A DNA stretch of 64,000 nucleotides. It comes from Bradyrhizobium centrolobii (lineage in GTDB: Bacteria > Pseudomonadota > Alphaproteobacteria > Rhizobiales > Xanthobacteraceae). The notes beneath the pieces were generated by a model. That model searched no databases and had not been told where the DNA came from. It worked only from the letters and a program-made list of their open reading frames with translations. Both the position numbers and the translations under genes were made by a program. Shown here piece by piece: positions 16,822 through 25,898 of the stretch. The DNA lies in NCBI RefSeq assembly GCF_001641635.1, contig NZ_LUUB01000018.1:57764-121763 (forward strand), written 5' to 3'. The stretch's first letter is position 1; each line of letters begins with the position of its first letter.

Positions 16822-17439
16822 TCAATAAACGAGCGCCGTGCCGGTCGGCTTCTCCAGCGCCGCGGCCAGCGATTTGTACTCCTCGCAATCAGTCCCACAG
16901 ATGGCGGCAATCCGGCTCAGATGATAGAGCGCCTGCTCGCGATTGCCCTGTTCGAGCTGCCACAGTCCATAGTACTGCCAGGTCAGAACGTGGTTCGGAT
17001 CTGCTTTCAGTGCGCGCTCGTACCAGACCTGCGATTGCTTGTAGTCGCCGAGCTTGCGGTAGGAGTAGCCGATGAGGTTGGCGACGTTCGGATGGTCGTC
17101 ATGGCCAAGCGCCTTCAATTGCTCGATCGCGGCCGCGTAGTCGTTGCGCTCGTAGATCGTGTCATAGGCCGCGCGGTAGCCGGCCGCGAATGCCGGATCG
17201 CCGATGCTGGACTGGTTGTGAGGCTTCTTCGTCTTCTGGCTGGCCTTCGTTCCCGGGCGTCTCGGATAGGTCGGCTGAACGGTGCTCGGGGTCGAATAGG
17301 CGCTGCCATAGGGATCATAGGGATTGGCACCTCCTCCACCGCCGCCGCCTCCTCCGCCTCCCCCCGCGGCATAGGCCGAGGAAGCCAGCAGCGCCGCAAA
17401 CGCTCCCAGCGTGACGAGCCTGATCATCGATGCGACCAT
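16822..17439 (-). CDS. exported TPR-repeat protein with polyglycine linker
   Basis: This 205-residue protein has a signal peptide (MVASMIRLVTLGAFAALLASSAYA), then an uninterrupted run of about a dozen glycines and a Pro/Tyr/Ser-rich linker. Two or three TPR units follow, around YDTIYERNDYAAAIEQLKALG, LIGYSYRKLGDYKQSQVWYERAL and YYGLWQLEQGNREQALYHLSRI. It is probably a periplasmic scaffold. The C-terminal part has CGTDCEEY, a possible disulfide pair. The ATG at 17439 is chosen for the GGAG six bases upstream and for completing the signal peptide. Confidence 0.75.
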   Translation of the reverse strand: MVASMIRLVTLGAFAALLASSAYAAGGGGGGGGGGGGANPYDPYGSAYSTPSTVQPTYPRRPGTKASQKTKKPHNQSSIGDPAFAAGYRAAYDTIYERNDYAAAIEQLKALGHDDHPNVANLIGYSYRKLGDYKQSQVWYERALKADPNHVLTWQYYGLWQLEQGNREQALYHLSRIAAICGTDCEEYKSLAAALEKPTGTALVY

Positions 17440-17583
17440 TTCTGTCTCCTGTCTTGATCCAAGCGGCCCCGGACGACGTGATAACCCTGCCTTGGCACGG
17501 ATATTCCGGGACGCTGTGCTCACGGAGACGTCAGCGTTCGTACGACAGCTCTCCTGTCCCTCCGATAACGGAAGATGGACGTG

Positions 17584-19068
17584 CTACTGGAAGGCCACTT
17601 CGGCGAAGCTGCGGAGCTTGCGCGAATGCAGCCGCTCCGATTCCTGCTGCTTGAGTCGTTCCAGCGCCTTCAGCCCGATCTCGAGATGCTGGCCGACGCG
17701 GCGGCGATAGAACTCGCTTGCCATGCCCGCGAGCTTGATCTCGCCGTGCAGCGGCTTGTCGGAGACGCAGAGCAGCGTGCCGTAGGGGACGCGGAAGCGA
17801 TAGCCGTTCGCCGCGATCGCCGCCGATTCCATGTCGAGCGCGACGGCACGCGATTGCGACAGGCGACGGATGACTGCGGGCCCGCTGATCTCCCAATTGC
17901 GATTGTCGACGCTCGCGACGGTGCCCGTGCGCATCAGACGCTTGAGCTCAAACCCCTCGAGGCCCGTGACGTCGCCGACCGCTTCCTCAAGCGCGACCTG
18001 CATCTCGGCCAGCGCCGGGATCGGCACCCACAGCGGCAGCTCGCGATCAAGCACGTGATCCTCGCGCACGTATCCATGCGCGAGAACGTAGTCGCCGAGA
18101 CGCTGCGTATTGCGCAGACCCGCGCAATGCCCGAGCATCAGCCAGGCATGCGGACGCAACACGGCGACGTGGTCGGTGACGTTCCGCGCGTTCGACGGAC
18201 CGGTGCCGATATTGATCAGCGTGATGCCGCGATAGCCCGGCATGACGAGATGGAAGGCCGGCATCTGCGGCGTACGCTCCGGCACAACTCCGGTCATCGC
18301 GCCGCCATTGCGCGTGATCACGTTGCCCGGCGCGACGAAGGCATCGAGACCAGTCTCGCCGGACTGGAGCCGCTGCTGGCAGAGCTGCGCGAAGGCATCG
18401 ACATAGAACTGGTAGTTCGTGAAGATCACAAAATTCTGGAAATACTCGGGATCAGTGCCCGTGTAGTGGTAGAGCCGCCGCAGCGAGTAATCGACGCGGG
18501 CGGCCCGGAACAGGGCCAGCGGTTCGGGCGCGCCCGGCCTAAGCTCGAACGTGCCGTCGGCGATCGCATCGTCCATGGTGGCGAGATCGGGCACGTCGAA
18601 TACGTCACGCAGCGATCGCATGGCGGGGGACTTCTCGCTGGTGTTGATAGCGGCTTCGATGTTGATGTCGCGGCGGTAGGCGAAGTGGATCGGGATCGGT
18701 TCGCCGGACTCGCCGATCTCGACGGGCACGCCGTGATTCTGGATCAAGAGTCCGATCTGTTCGATCAGATAGCTTCGGAACAGATCCGGCCGTGTCACGC
18801 TGGTCTCATGCACGCCCGGCCCCGCGACGAAGCCATAGGAGAGACGCGAATCGAGCCGTGCATGGGTCGCGGTCGTGACGCGAACGAAGGGGTAGTAGGC
18901 GCGAGCGCGCGTCGTGATCGCCTCGCCGTTGACATAGGCCTCGAACCGATCGCGCAGGAATTTCGTGTTGCGATCGTAGATTTCTTCGAGGCGGGCGACA
19001 GCCGCGGCCGCGTCAGAGAAGGCTTCAGTGGCGATGGCCGGCAGGGATTCGATCGGGATGGGATGCAT
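17584..19068 (-). CDS. amn: AMP nucleosidase
   Basis: The 494-residue protein matches AMP nucleosidase over its length, which hydrolyses AMP to adenine and ribose 5-phosphate. The N-terminal Amn-specific domain has YYPFVRVTT and VTRPDLFRSYL. The C-terminal phosphorylase-like domain has GYRGITLINIGTGPSNARNVTDHVAVLRPHAWLMLGHCAGLR and VALDMESAAIAANGYRFRVPYGTLLCVSDKPLHGE. The size is close to the E. coli enzyme (484). The ATG at 19068 (MHPIPIESL) is used; the longer frame runs into the repeat region. Confidence 0.93.
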   Translation of the reverse strand: MHPIPIESLPAIATEAFSDAAAAVARLEEIYDRNTKFLRDRFEAYVNGEAITTRARAYYPFVRVTTATHARLDSRLSYGFVAGPGVHETSVTRPDLFRSYLIEQIGLLIQNHGVPVEIGESGEPIPIHFAYRRDINIEAAINTSEKSPAMRSLRDVFDVPDLATMDDAIADGTFELRPGAPEPLALFRAARVDYSLRRLYHYTGTDPEYFQNFVIFTNYQFYVDAFAQLCQQRLQSGETGLDAFVAPGNVITRNGGAMTGVVPERTPQMPAFHLVMPGYRGITLINIGTGPSNARNVTDHVAVLRPHAWLMLGHCAGLRNTQRLGDYVLAHGYVREDHVLDRELPLWVPIPALAEMQVALEEAVGDVTGLEGFELKRLMRTGTVASVDNRNWEISGPAVIRRLSQSRAVALDMESAAIAANGYRFRVPYGTLLCVSDKPLHGEIKLAGMASEFYRRRVGQHLEIGLKALERLKQQESERLHSRKLRSFAEVAFQ

Positions 19069-19130
19069 TTTCGACGCCAGTTGCTTTGAAGAGCCGCTTG
19101 GCGTCGGAGTATAGCAAGAACAGAGCCATG

Positions 19131-19212
19131 CCGTCATTGCGAGCGCAGCGAAGCAATCCAGAAATCTCTCCGCGGAGACAGACTGGATTGCCTCGCTGCG
19201 CTCGCAATGGCG
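19131..19212. repeat. dispersed palindromic repeat, family B
   Basis: CCGTCATTGCGAGCGCAGCG pairs with the right arm, which ends CGCTGCGCTCGCAATGGCG. Between them GAAGCAATCCAG is mirrored by CTGGATTGCCTC. It is the same family as 3290-3375. Confidence 0.75.
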
Positions 19213-19263
19213 AATGGAAGGACGTCGTAGGGTGGGTCTCGCGCCCCGGGATGACGCTTCGCG

Positions 19264-20598
19264 TCACTTCTCCCGGAAGGCACGCATGAGCTGGTCGTGC
19301 AGCGGCTTCATCAGGTAGGACAGCATGGTGCGGTCGCCGGTCTGCACGAACGCTTCCACCGGCATGCCGGGGATCAGCTTGGCGTCGCCGAGGCGGGCGA
19401 CCTCTTCCGGCGGCATCGAGACGCGGATGGTGTAGTAGCTCTGCCCGGTGCGCTGATCGGTGGTGACGTCAGGCGAGACGCGGCTGACGACGCCGTTGAG
19501 CTCGGGCGTGGTGCGCTGGTTGAAGGCGGAGAGGCGCAGCAGCGTCTTCTGGCCGACCTGGAGCTTGTCGATATCGACCGGATTGACCTTGGCCTCGACC
19601 TGGAGATCGTCGGCCTGCGGCACGATCAGCATCAGGGTATCGCCGGCGGTGACGACGCCGCCGACGGTGTGCACGGTCGATTGCAGCACCATGCCGTCCT
19701 GCGGCGCCCGAATGTCGACGCGGCGAAGCTGGTCCTCGGCGGTGACCTTGCGCTCGATCAACTCACCGATCTTGTCGTTGGTCTCGCGCAGATCCTTGGA
19801 GACCTCGCTCACCATGTCCTTGTCGACCTGGATGATCTGAAGCTCGGTCTCGGTGATCTTGCCCTTGGCCTGCGCCCGCGAGGCGATGTATTGCGCGCGC
19901 TCGCCGTTGAGGCGGGCGGAGTCGCGCTCGAGCGTGGTGAGGCGCGAGAGCTGCACCAGGTGCTTGTCGTAGAGATCGCGGACGCCGGTGAGCTCCTGCT
20001 GCACCAGGACGATTTCCTTGTCCTTGGCCTTTTCCTGCGCGGAGAGACCCTCGATCTCCTCATTGAGCTGCTGGATCCGCTCGCGGAGCTGCGCCTTCTG
20101 CCCGGCGCGGCCGTTGACACGGACGTCGAACAGCTTGCCCTCGCTGGCGAGCAGCGTCTTGACGTCGGGATCGTCGGCGCGATCGAGCAATGACTGCGGG
20201 AACTCCATCTTGTCGAGACCGCGCTGCTCGGCCTGGAGCCGCGACGCGCGCGCCTGCGCCGCATCGAGATTCTTGGTGACGATGGCAAGGTTGGCCTTGG
20301 TGACGGTGTCGTCGAGCCGCACCACGATGTCGCCGGACTTGACCACGTCGCCGTCACGGGCGCGCACCTCGCCGACGACGCCGCCGGTCGGATGCTGCAC
20401 CTTCTTGACGTTGGATTCGACGACGATCTGCCCGGGCGCGATCAGCGCGCCGGAGATCAGCACCGTGGACGCCCAGCCGCCCAGCCCAAGGGCCAGAATC
20501 AGCACGATCGAAATCCCCAGGATCAGGTGAAACCTGATCGACTGCCGCACGGTCTTCTTCGCGGCACCCTTCACGCCACCAATCGTCATGGTGCTCAT
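19264..20598 (-). CDS. type I secretion periplasmic adaptor (HlyD/PrsE family)
   Basis: A 444-residue membrane fusion protein. One transmembrane helix spans residues about 25-48, followed by a biotinyl-lipoyl half (GQIVVESNVKKVQHPTGGVVGEV). A long coiled coil of about residues 100-270 and the returning half (VDIRAPQDGMVLQSTVHTVGGVVTAGDTLM) complete it. It links the inner-membrane ATPase to a TolC-like outer-membrane channel. Its ATG overlaps the stop of the ATPase gene as ATGA, so translation is probably coupled. No TolC gene lies in the window. The giant protein at 35548-42906 is a candidate substrate. Confidence 0.9.
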   Translation of the reverse strand: MSTMTIGGVKGAAKKTVRQSIRFHLILGISIVLILALGLGGWASTVLISGALIAPGQIVVESNVKKVQHPTGGVVGEVRARDGDVVKSGDIVVRLDDTVTKANLAIVTKNLDAAQARASRLQAEQRGLDKMEFPQSLLDRADDPDVKTLLASEGKLFDVRVNGRAGQKAQLRERIQQLNEEIEGLSAQEKAKDKEIVLVQQELTGVRDLYDKHLVQLSRLTTLERDSARLNGERAQYIASRAQAKGKITETELQIIQVDKDMVSEVSKDLRETNDKIGELIERKVTAEDQLRRVDIRAPQDGMVLQSTVHTVGGVVTAGDTLMLIVPQADDLQVEAKVNPVDIDKLQVGQKTLLRLSAFNQRTTPELNGVVSRVSPDVTTDQRTGQSYYTIRVSMPPEEVARLGDAKLIPGMPVEAFVQTGDRTMLSYLMKPLHDQLMRAFREK

Positions 20599-22343
20599 GG
20601 CTTGGTCACCCCGCCCTCGCTGACGATCTTGATCGGCGCCGGCGGCGCGACGCGGGGCTGGAGCACCTGCGCGAGCACCTGTTCCTTGGGACCAAAGGCC
20701 TGCACGCGGCCATCGCGCAGCACCAGGATCTGGTCGACCGCCTCGACGCCGATCGGCCGGTGCGCCACGACAATGACGATGGCGCCCCGCTCGCGCGCCG
20801 AGCGGATCGCGCGAGTCAACGCCTCGTCACCTTCGGTGTCGAGATTGGAATTGGGCTCGTCGAGAACGATCAGGAACGGATTGCCGTAGAGCGCGCGCGC
20901 CAGCGCCACGCGCTGCGCCTGGCCTGCGGAGAGAGAGGTACCCTGGTCGCCGACCTGGGTGTTGTAGCCTTCGCGCATCTTGATGATCATCTCGTGGACG
21001 CCGGCCTCTTTCGCCGCGGAGATGATGCCGTCCGACGTCGCTTCGGGATCGAAGCGGCTGATGTTCTGCGCGATGGTGCCGCCGAACAATTCGACGTCCT
21101 GCGGCAGATAACCGATGTGGCGGCCGAGCACGTCCGACGACCATTGGTCGAGCGCGGCGCCGTCGAGCCGGACCTTGCCCCGCACCGGCTGCCAGACGCC
21201 GACCAGCGCGCGGATCAATGACGACTTGCCGGAGCCGCTCGGCCCGATCACGCCGAGGCCATTGCCCGCGACGAGCGCGAAGGTGACATCCTGCACGATG
21301 AGGCGCTGATCGCCTGGCGGCACGATGGCGACGCCTTCGACCGACAGGCGGCTGGTGGGAACCTGCAATTGCGTCGGCGTCGCCTGCGCCGGCATCTGCT
21401 CGAGCAACCGGCTGAGGCGCTGCCAGCTCTGGCGCGCGGCGACGAAGGATTTCCAGTGCGCGATCGCGAGATCGACCGGCGCCAGCGCGCGGGCGGATAG
21501 GATCGAGCCCGCGATGATGATGCCCGCGGTCGCCTCCTGATGGATGACGAGATAGGCACCGACCGCAAGCACGGCCGATTGCAGCATCATGCGCAGCACT
21601 TTTGCGACCGCACCGAGACCGCCGGCGACGTCGCTCGCGCGTTGATTGCCGGCGAGATATTTTTCGTTGGCCTCGCTCCAGCGCTGGTTGAGCCGACCGG
21701 CCATGCCCATCGACACCAGCACCTCGGCGTTGCGGCGGCTGGACTGGGCGAGATCGTTGCGCTGCGCGGCCAGCCCCATCGCCTCGCGCGCCGGCCGGCG
21801 GGACAGGAACTCGGTGACCAGCGTGAGCCCCACCAGGATGATGGCGCCGACCAGTGCGGTCACGCCGATCAAGACGTGGAAGGCGAAGCAGATGGCGAGA
21901 TAGAGCGGCAGCCAGGGCAGGTCGAAGAACGCGCTCGGTCCCATGCCGCCGAGGAAGGAGCGGACATTGTCGAGGTCACGCAGCGGTTGAAGTCCCTCGT
22001 TGCGGCCGCCGACGAGGAGCGGCAGGCGCACGATGGTGTCGAACACACGCTTGTTCAGGGCTTCGTCGAGCGCGGTGCCGACCCGCCCCAGGATCCGCCC
22101 GCGGATCATGTCGAGCACGCCCTGCGCGACATAGAGACCGCTGGCCAGGATGATCAGGCCGACCAGGGTTGGAACGCTGCGGCTCGGCAGCACCCGGTCG
22201 TAGACCTCCAGCATGAAGATCGACCCGGTCAGATAGAGCAGGTTGATCATGCAGCTCATCAAGCCGACGCCGAGGAACGCGCTGCGACAGGCGCGCAGCG
22301 CGTCACCGAGCTCTGAACGGCGAACGCCGGAAACGGCTGCCAT
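20595..22343 (-). CDS. type I secretion ABC permease/ATPase (PrtD/PrsD family)
   Basis: A 582-residue half-transporter with an N-terminal six-helix membrane domain. The ATPase has GPSGSGKSSLIRAL (Walker A), LSAGQAQRVALARAL (signature) and FLIVLDEPNSNLD (Walker B). There is no N-terminal C39 peptidase or peptidase-like domain, as expected for exporters of RTX proteins with C-terminal signals. It forms an operon with the HlyD-like adaptor. The 260-bp region upstream has a small hairpin (AGGGGC and GCCCCT around AAA, 22365-22379) in the leader. Confidence 0.92.
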   Translation of the reverse strand: MAAVSGVRRSELGDALRACRSAFLGVGLMSCMINLLYLTGSIFMLEVYDRVLPSRSVPTLVGLIILASGLYVAQGVLDMIRGRILGRVGTALDEALNKRVFDTIVRLPLLVGGRNEGLQPLRDLDNVRSFLGGMGPSAFFDLPWLPLYLAICFAFHVLIGVTALVGAIILVGLTLVTEFLSRRPAREAMGLAAQRNDLAQSSRRNAEVLVSMGMAGRLNQRWSEANEKYLAGNQRASDVAGGLGAVAKVLRMMLQSAVLAVGAYLVIHQEATAGIIIAGSILSARALAPVDLAIAHWKSFVAARQSWQRLSRLLEQMPAQATPTQLQVPTSRLSVEGVAIVPPGDQRLIVQDVTFALVAGNGLGVIGPSGSGKSSLIRALVGVWQPVRGKVRLDGAALDQWSSDVLGRHIGYLPQDVELFGGTIAQNISRFDPEATSDGIISAAKEAGVHEMIIKMREGYNTQVGDQGTSLSAGQAQRVALARALYGNPFLIVLDEPNSNLDTEGDEALTRAIRSARERGAIVIVVAHRPIGVEAVDQILVLRDGRVQAFGPKEQVLAQVLQPRVAPPAPIKIVSEGGVTKP

Positions 22344-22547
22344 CAGTCTGATCTCTTTCGGGTGAGGGGCAAAGCCCCTGATTTCAAAGGCAATTTCAGG
22401 TGTACTTGACCCGGATTAACATGGCGTTTTCGTTCCTCATCCAACGCCGTCGAATTAATTCAGGAACCTGATGGCCACATCTACCCCGACCGCGCGCGCG
22501 TGCAAGTCCGGAATTTCACAGCCTTGCGGCTTTTTCTTGCACGACCG

Positions 22548-22584
22548 ACGCCTCTCCCCAGGATCTCCGCAAGAGGAGAGGCGT
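22548..22584. repeat. 10-bp-arm inverted repeat
   Basis: ACGCCTCTCC and GGAGAGGCGT flank a 17-base loop. No T-run follows on either strand, so it is more likely a repeat fragment than a terminator. It lies between the secretion ATPase and the GlsB-type gene. Confidence 0.55.
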
Positions 22585-22605
22585 AAAGCTCCGATCGCTG
22601 CGACG

Positions 22606-22875
22606 CTAAAGCCGGCCGCCGCCGCGCACCAGCCGGACCACCAGAAGCAGGATGACCGCGCCGATGGCGGAGTAGACGATCTCGGACACGAGGCCAGTGC
22701 CGAGACGAATGCCGAGCTTCGGAAACAGGAAGCTCGCCACCAGCGCGCCGGCGACGCCGACCACGATGTCGCCGATGATGCCGAACCCGGTCCCCCGCAC
22801 CACCTTGCCGGCAAGCCAGCCGGCAACCAGCCCGACGAACAGGATAACGAGCAGGCCTTCGTTCGAAATGTACAT
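22606..22875 (-). CDS. GlsB/YeaQ/YmgE family membrane protein
   Basis: An 89-residue, three-helix inner-membrane protein of the transglycosylase-associated family. It shows LLVILFVGLVAGWLAGKVVRGTGFGIIGDIVVGVAGALVASFLF and a last helix of aliphatic residues. Members are stress-induced; the molecular function is unproven. The ATG at 22875 follows GGAGAGGG. The longer upstream frame is not family-like and is left out. Confidence 0.87.
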   Translation of the reverse strand: MYISNEGLLVILFVGLVAGWLAGKVVRGTGFGIIGDIVVGVAGALVASFLFPKLGIRLGTGLVSEIVYSAIGAVILLLVVRLVRGGGRL

Positions 22876-23317
22876 AAGTCGGTCCCTCTCCGTGAACGGC
22901 CGCATGGAACCGGAACCGGGATGAATGGGGTGTGAATGTTGTGCCCCGCGACCGGGTTGCGGGGGCGCAGACAAAAATGTCGAAAACAACCCCATGCACA
23001 GTAGAAGCGCGCCTAGCCGTTGGCGCTCGGTGAACTGTGACAACTCGGTGTTGTCGCAGAGGAATTCTGAGGTGGCGCGTGTGTGGGACGTGAGAGGCGT
23101 GCCGCGCTGTCTACTTGCGAAGTGAGGGGCGCAAACTGCCGCATTCCCTCGCCCCTTGCGGGGGAGGGGCAGGGAGGGGGGTAGCCCCTCGCTTGGGGCT
23201 ACCCCTCTCCCCCACCCTCCCCCGCAAGGGGGGAGGGAGCGCAGTGTGCTTTTGGCTGCGCTTCGGCTCAGATCAATGAACTCAGATCGATAGCACGCTC
23301 GCGACTAAGCGCACCGG
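22876..23317. other. intergenic region without a gene; family D repeat
   Basis: No convincing gene is present in these 442 bases. Bases 23146-23239 hold a G/C-rich family D palindrome: CCCTTGCGGGGGAGGGG at the left, CCCTCCCCCGCAAGGGGGG at the right, with an inner TAGCCCC/GGGGCTA hairpin. It lies downstream of the ABC operon. Confidence 0.6.
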
Positions 23318-24292
23318 TTACGACGCGACCACCGGCTCCGCCAGCACGCACCTTGCCGCCCTACCCGGCCCGACCTTCACATACCCCGGCAATTGCTCCA
23401 AACATCGCGGCTCGGCGAACTTGCAGCGGGGGGCGAAGGAGCAGTTGTGCGGCTTCTCTGCGAGCGAGGGCGGCGTGCCGGGGATGGTCTCGAGCCGCTG
23501 CCCGCGCTTGGCACCGTGGATGGTTGAGGCGAGCAGGCCCTTGGCATAGGGGTGCACCGGTGTGCGGACGATGTCGCGCAAACTCCCCTGCTCCACGATC
23601 TGGCCGGCATACATCACCGCGACGCGGTCGCAGATCTCGATGGCGACGCCGATGTCGTGGGTGACGAAGATGACGGACATGCCGAACTCGCGCTGCAGTT
23701 CGCGCAACAGCAACAGGATCTGGATCTGCACGGTGGCGTCGAGCGCGGTGGTCGGCTCGTCCGCAAGCAGGATCTTTGGCCGGCAGGCGAGCGCCAGCGC
23801 GATCATCGCGCGCTGGCGCATGCCGCCGGACATCTCGTGCGGATAGGCATCGAGCCGGCGCTTCGCCGACGGGATACGCACGACCTCGAGCATTTCGAGC
23901 GCACGCGCCCTGCCCTCCGCAAAACTCTTGCCCTCGTGGCGCACGACGCTTTCGGCGATCTGCGCCCCGATGGTGTAGACCGGATCGAGCGCGAGCGCGG
24001 GCTCCTGGAAGATCATCGAGACGGTCTGGCCACGGAAGGACGAGAGCTCCTCGTCGTTCATGGCCAGCACGTCGCGGCCCATGACGTTGACAGTGCCCGA
24101 GATCAGCGTGCGCTTCTTCGGCAACAGCCGCATCAGCGCACGCAGCGTCACGCTCTTGCCCGAGCCGGACTCGCCGAGCAGGCCCAATACTTCGCCATCG
24201 CCAAGCGAGAGATTGAGATCGTTCACGGCAAAGACCGTGCGCTCGCCGGTGAAGCGGATGTTGAGGCCTGAGATCTCGACGAGCTTTGTCAT
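23318..24292 (-). CDS. peptide-type ABC transporter ATPase (DppD-like)
   Basis: A 324-residue ATPase of the oligopeptide/dipeptide class. It has [17 protein letters not shown] (Walker A), [16 protein letters not shown] (signature) and [12 protein letters not shown] (Walker B). The C-terminal oligopeptide-type extension has four cysteines around [16 protein letters not shown], which may hold an iron-sulfur cluster as known in related proteins. Its ATG overlaps the amidase stop by 4 bases, so it is the last gene of the operon. It is separated from its partner ATPase by the amidase pair. Confidence 0.9.
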   Translation of the reverse strand: MTKLVEISGLNIRFTGERTVFAVNDLNLSLGDGEVLGLLGESGSGKSVTLRALMRLLPKKRTLISGTVNVMGRDVLAMNDEELSSFRGQTVSMIFQEPALALDPVYTIGAQIAESVVRHEGKSFAEGRARALEMLEVVRIPSAKRRLDAYPHEMSGGMRQRAMIALALACRPKILLADEPTTALDATVQIQILLLLRELQREFGMSVIFVTHDIGVAIEICDRVAVMYAGQIVEQGSLRDIVRTPVHPYAKGLLASTIHGAKRGQRLETIPGTPPSLAEKPHNCSFAPRCKFAEPRCLEQLPGYVKVGPGRAARCVLAEPVVAS

Positions 24293-25704
24293 GACGGCAG
24301 TTTCGGTACCCGGTCGTGGTAGTCGGTCACGCGCTGGAATGCGGCGCCGATGGTGAGCAAGGTCGCCTCATCGAAGGAGCGGCCGATGAGCTGCATGCCG
24401 ATCGGCAGGCCGCCCTTGGTGAAACCAGACGGCACGGTCAGCGACGGCAGGCCGAGGAAGTTCACCGGACGGGTGAACAGCGTCAGCCGCTGCAACAGCG
24501 CCGGCGCGTTCGGTCCGCCCCCGACATCGCTCTCCGCAATCGTCGGCGCCGGCACGGGCGAAGCCGGTGCGATCACCGCATCGACGCCGGCTGTGGCCGC
24601 ATTGTGCGCGGCGAGCGCCGGACCGCGCCAGCGCATCGCCTCGAGATAGGTGATGGCGGGAACGGCGAGCCCGTTCTGAAGGCGCATCAGGACCTGCGGG
24701 CCATAATCCTGCGGCCGCTCGATCATCCAGCGCTTGTGGAAGGCGGCGGCTTCGGCCGCGAGCACGAGCTGGCTTGCCGCGGACAATTGCCGCTGATCCG
24801 GCAGCTCGACCTTGACGATGTCGGCACCCTCGCGCTTGAGCACGGCGATGGTCTCGTCCAGCACGCGCGCGACCTCGGCGTCGAGGTCGTCGACATAGAA
24901 GGACGCGGGCACGCCGATCTTCAGGCCCTTCAGCGAGCCTTTTGTCGCGGCGACATAGTCCGAAAGCGGCTCGTGGCTTGCGGTGGGATCCTCGGGATCG
25001 GGACCGGCCATCAGCGCCAGCAGCAGCGCGCAGTCCTCGGCGGTGCGGGCGAGCGGACCGACCGTGTCGAGCGATTGCGACAGCGGCATCGCGCCGGCGC
25101 GGCTGACGCGGCTCCAGGTGGTCTTGAGCCCTGTGACGCCGCAGAAATGCGCGGGCATGCGGATCGAGCCGCCGGTGTCGGAGCCGAGCGCCGCATAGGT
25201 GAGCCGCGCCGCGACAGCCGAGCCCGACCCCGACGACGAGCCGCCGGTGATATGCGCAACGTTCCAGGGATTGCAGACCGGACCGTAATGACTGTTGTGG
25301 CCGGTCGGGCCATAGGCGAATTCGGCGAGATGCAGCGTGCCGAGCCTGATCTGGCCGGCGTCCTTCAACCGCTGCAAGGCGGTCGAGGTCGTGGTCGCGA
25401 CGAAGTCGCGCCGGATCAGCGAGCCGCAGGTCGCGACCCTTCCGGCGTCGTAGTACATGTCCTTGTGGGCGAGCGGCACACCATGCAGCGGTCCGCGCAC
25501 CTCGCCCTTGGCCAAGGCGGCGTCGGCGGCATCGGCTGCCTTCAGCGCCGCCTCCGATTCGAGCGACATGAAGGCATTGAGATGCGGCTGCCACTCCGCG
25601 ATGCGGTGCAAGAGCGCGCGCGTCACCTCATGCGAGGACACCTGCTTCATCGCGATCGCGCGCGCGACCTCGGTGAGCGTCATCAATGCGGTCTCGATGC
25701 TCAT
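24289..25704 (-). CDS. amidase signature enzyme (AtzE-like) inside an ABC operon
   Basis: A 471-residue amidase with Lys in PLAHKDMYY, the Gly/Ser motif in GGSSSGSGSAV, and the nucleophile Ser in GSDTGGSIRMPA, which completes the Ser-cisSer-Lys triad. It overlaps by 4 bases both the DUF4089 gene upstream and the ATPase gene downstream. DUF4089 proteins (AtzG) are known GatC-like partners of AtzE amidases, so the two should form a complex. The transporter context suggests it cleaves an imported amide. The real substrate is unknown; 1-carboxybiuret is the AtzE precedent. Confidence 0.88.
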   Translation of the reverse strand: MSIETALMTLTEVARAIAMKQVSSHEVTRALLHRIAEWQPHLNAFMSLESEAALKAADAADAALAKGEVRGPLHGVPLAHKDMYYDAGRVATCGSLIRRDFVATTTSTALQRLKDAGQIRLGTLHLAEFAYGPTGHNSHYGPVCNPWNVAHITGGSSSGSGSAVAARLTYAALGSDTGGSIRMPAHFCGVTGLKTTWSRVSRAGAMPLSQSLDTVGPLARTAEDCALLLALMAGPDPEDPTASHEPLSDYVAATKGSLKGLKIGVPASFYVDDLDAEVARVLDETIAVLKREGADIVKVELPDQRQLSAASQLVLAAEAAAFHKRWMIERPQDYGPQVLMRLQNGLAVPAITYLEAMRWRGPALAAHNAATAGVDAVIAPASPVPAPTIAESDVGGGPNAPALLQRLTLFTRPVNFLGLPSLTVPSGFTKGGLPIGMQLIGRSFDEATLLTIGAAFQRVTDYHDRVPKLPS

Positions 25705-25898
25705 TTCGAAACCTTCGCAGTCTGGGCGATCACGTAGAGCGCGGGCTCGAGATCGAACGGCAGCGTGCCGGCGATTGCGGCAAAGCCCTCGAAAGCAGGT
25801 CCGATCGAATTGGAGATGCGCGTCGCGATCTCATCGTCCACGGGGACGCCGGCGACCTGAGCCATCGGCTTGATCTCTTTTGCAGTCGGTCTCGTCAT
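25701..25898 (-). CDS. DUF4089 (AtzG-like) small amidase subunit
   Basis: A 65-residue helical protein with the core VAGVPVDDEIATRISNSIG, then LPFDLEPALYVI, the pattern of DUF4089/AtzG. These GatC-like proteins wrap around and stabilise AtzE-type amidases. It overlaps both neighbours by ATGA junctions: its start is inside the end of the ATPase gene and its stop is inside the start of the amidase gene. This fixes the start codon and implies matched expression. Confidence 0.85.
   Translation of the reverse strand: MTRPTAKEIKPMAQVAGVPVDDEIATRISNSIGPAFEGFAAIAGTLPFDLEPALYVIAQTAKVSK

Noticed and set aside
22548..22584. Hairpin as a Rho-independent terminator of the GlsB-type gene
   Set aside because: No T-run follows the stem on the strand that would be transcribed.
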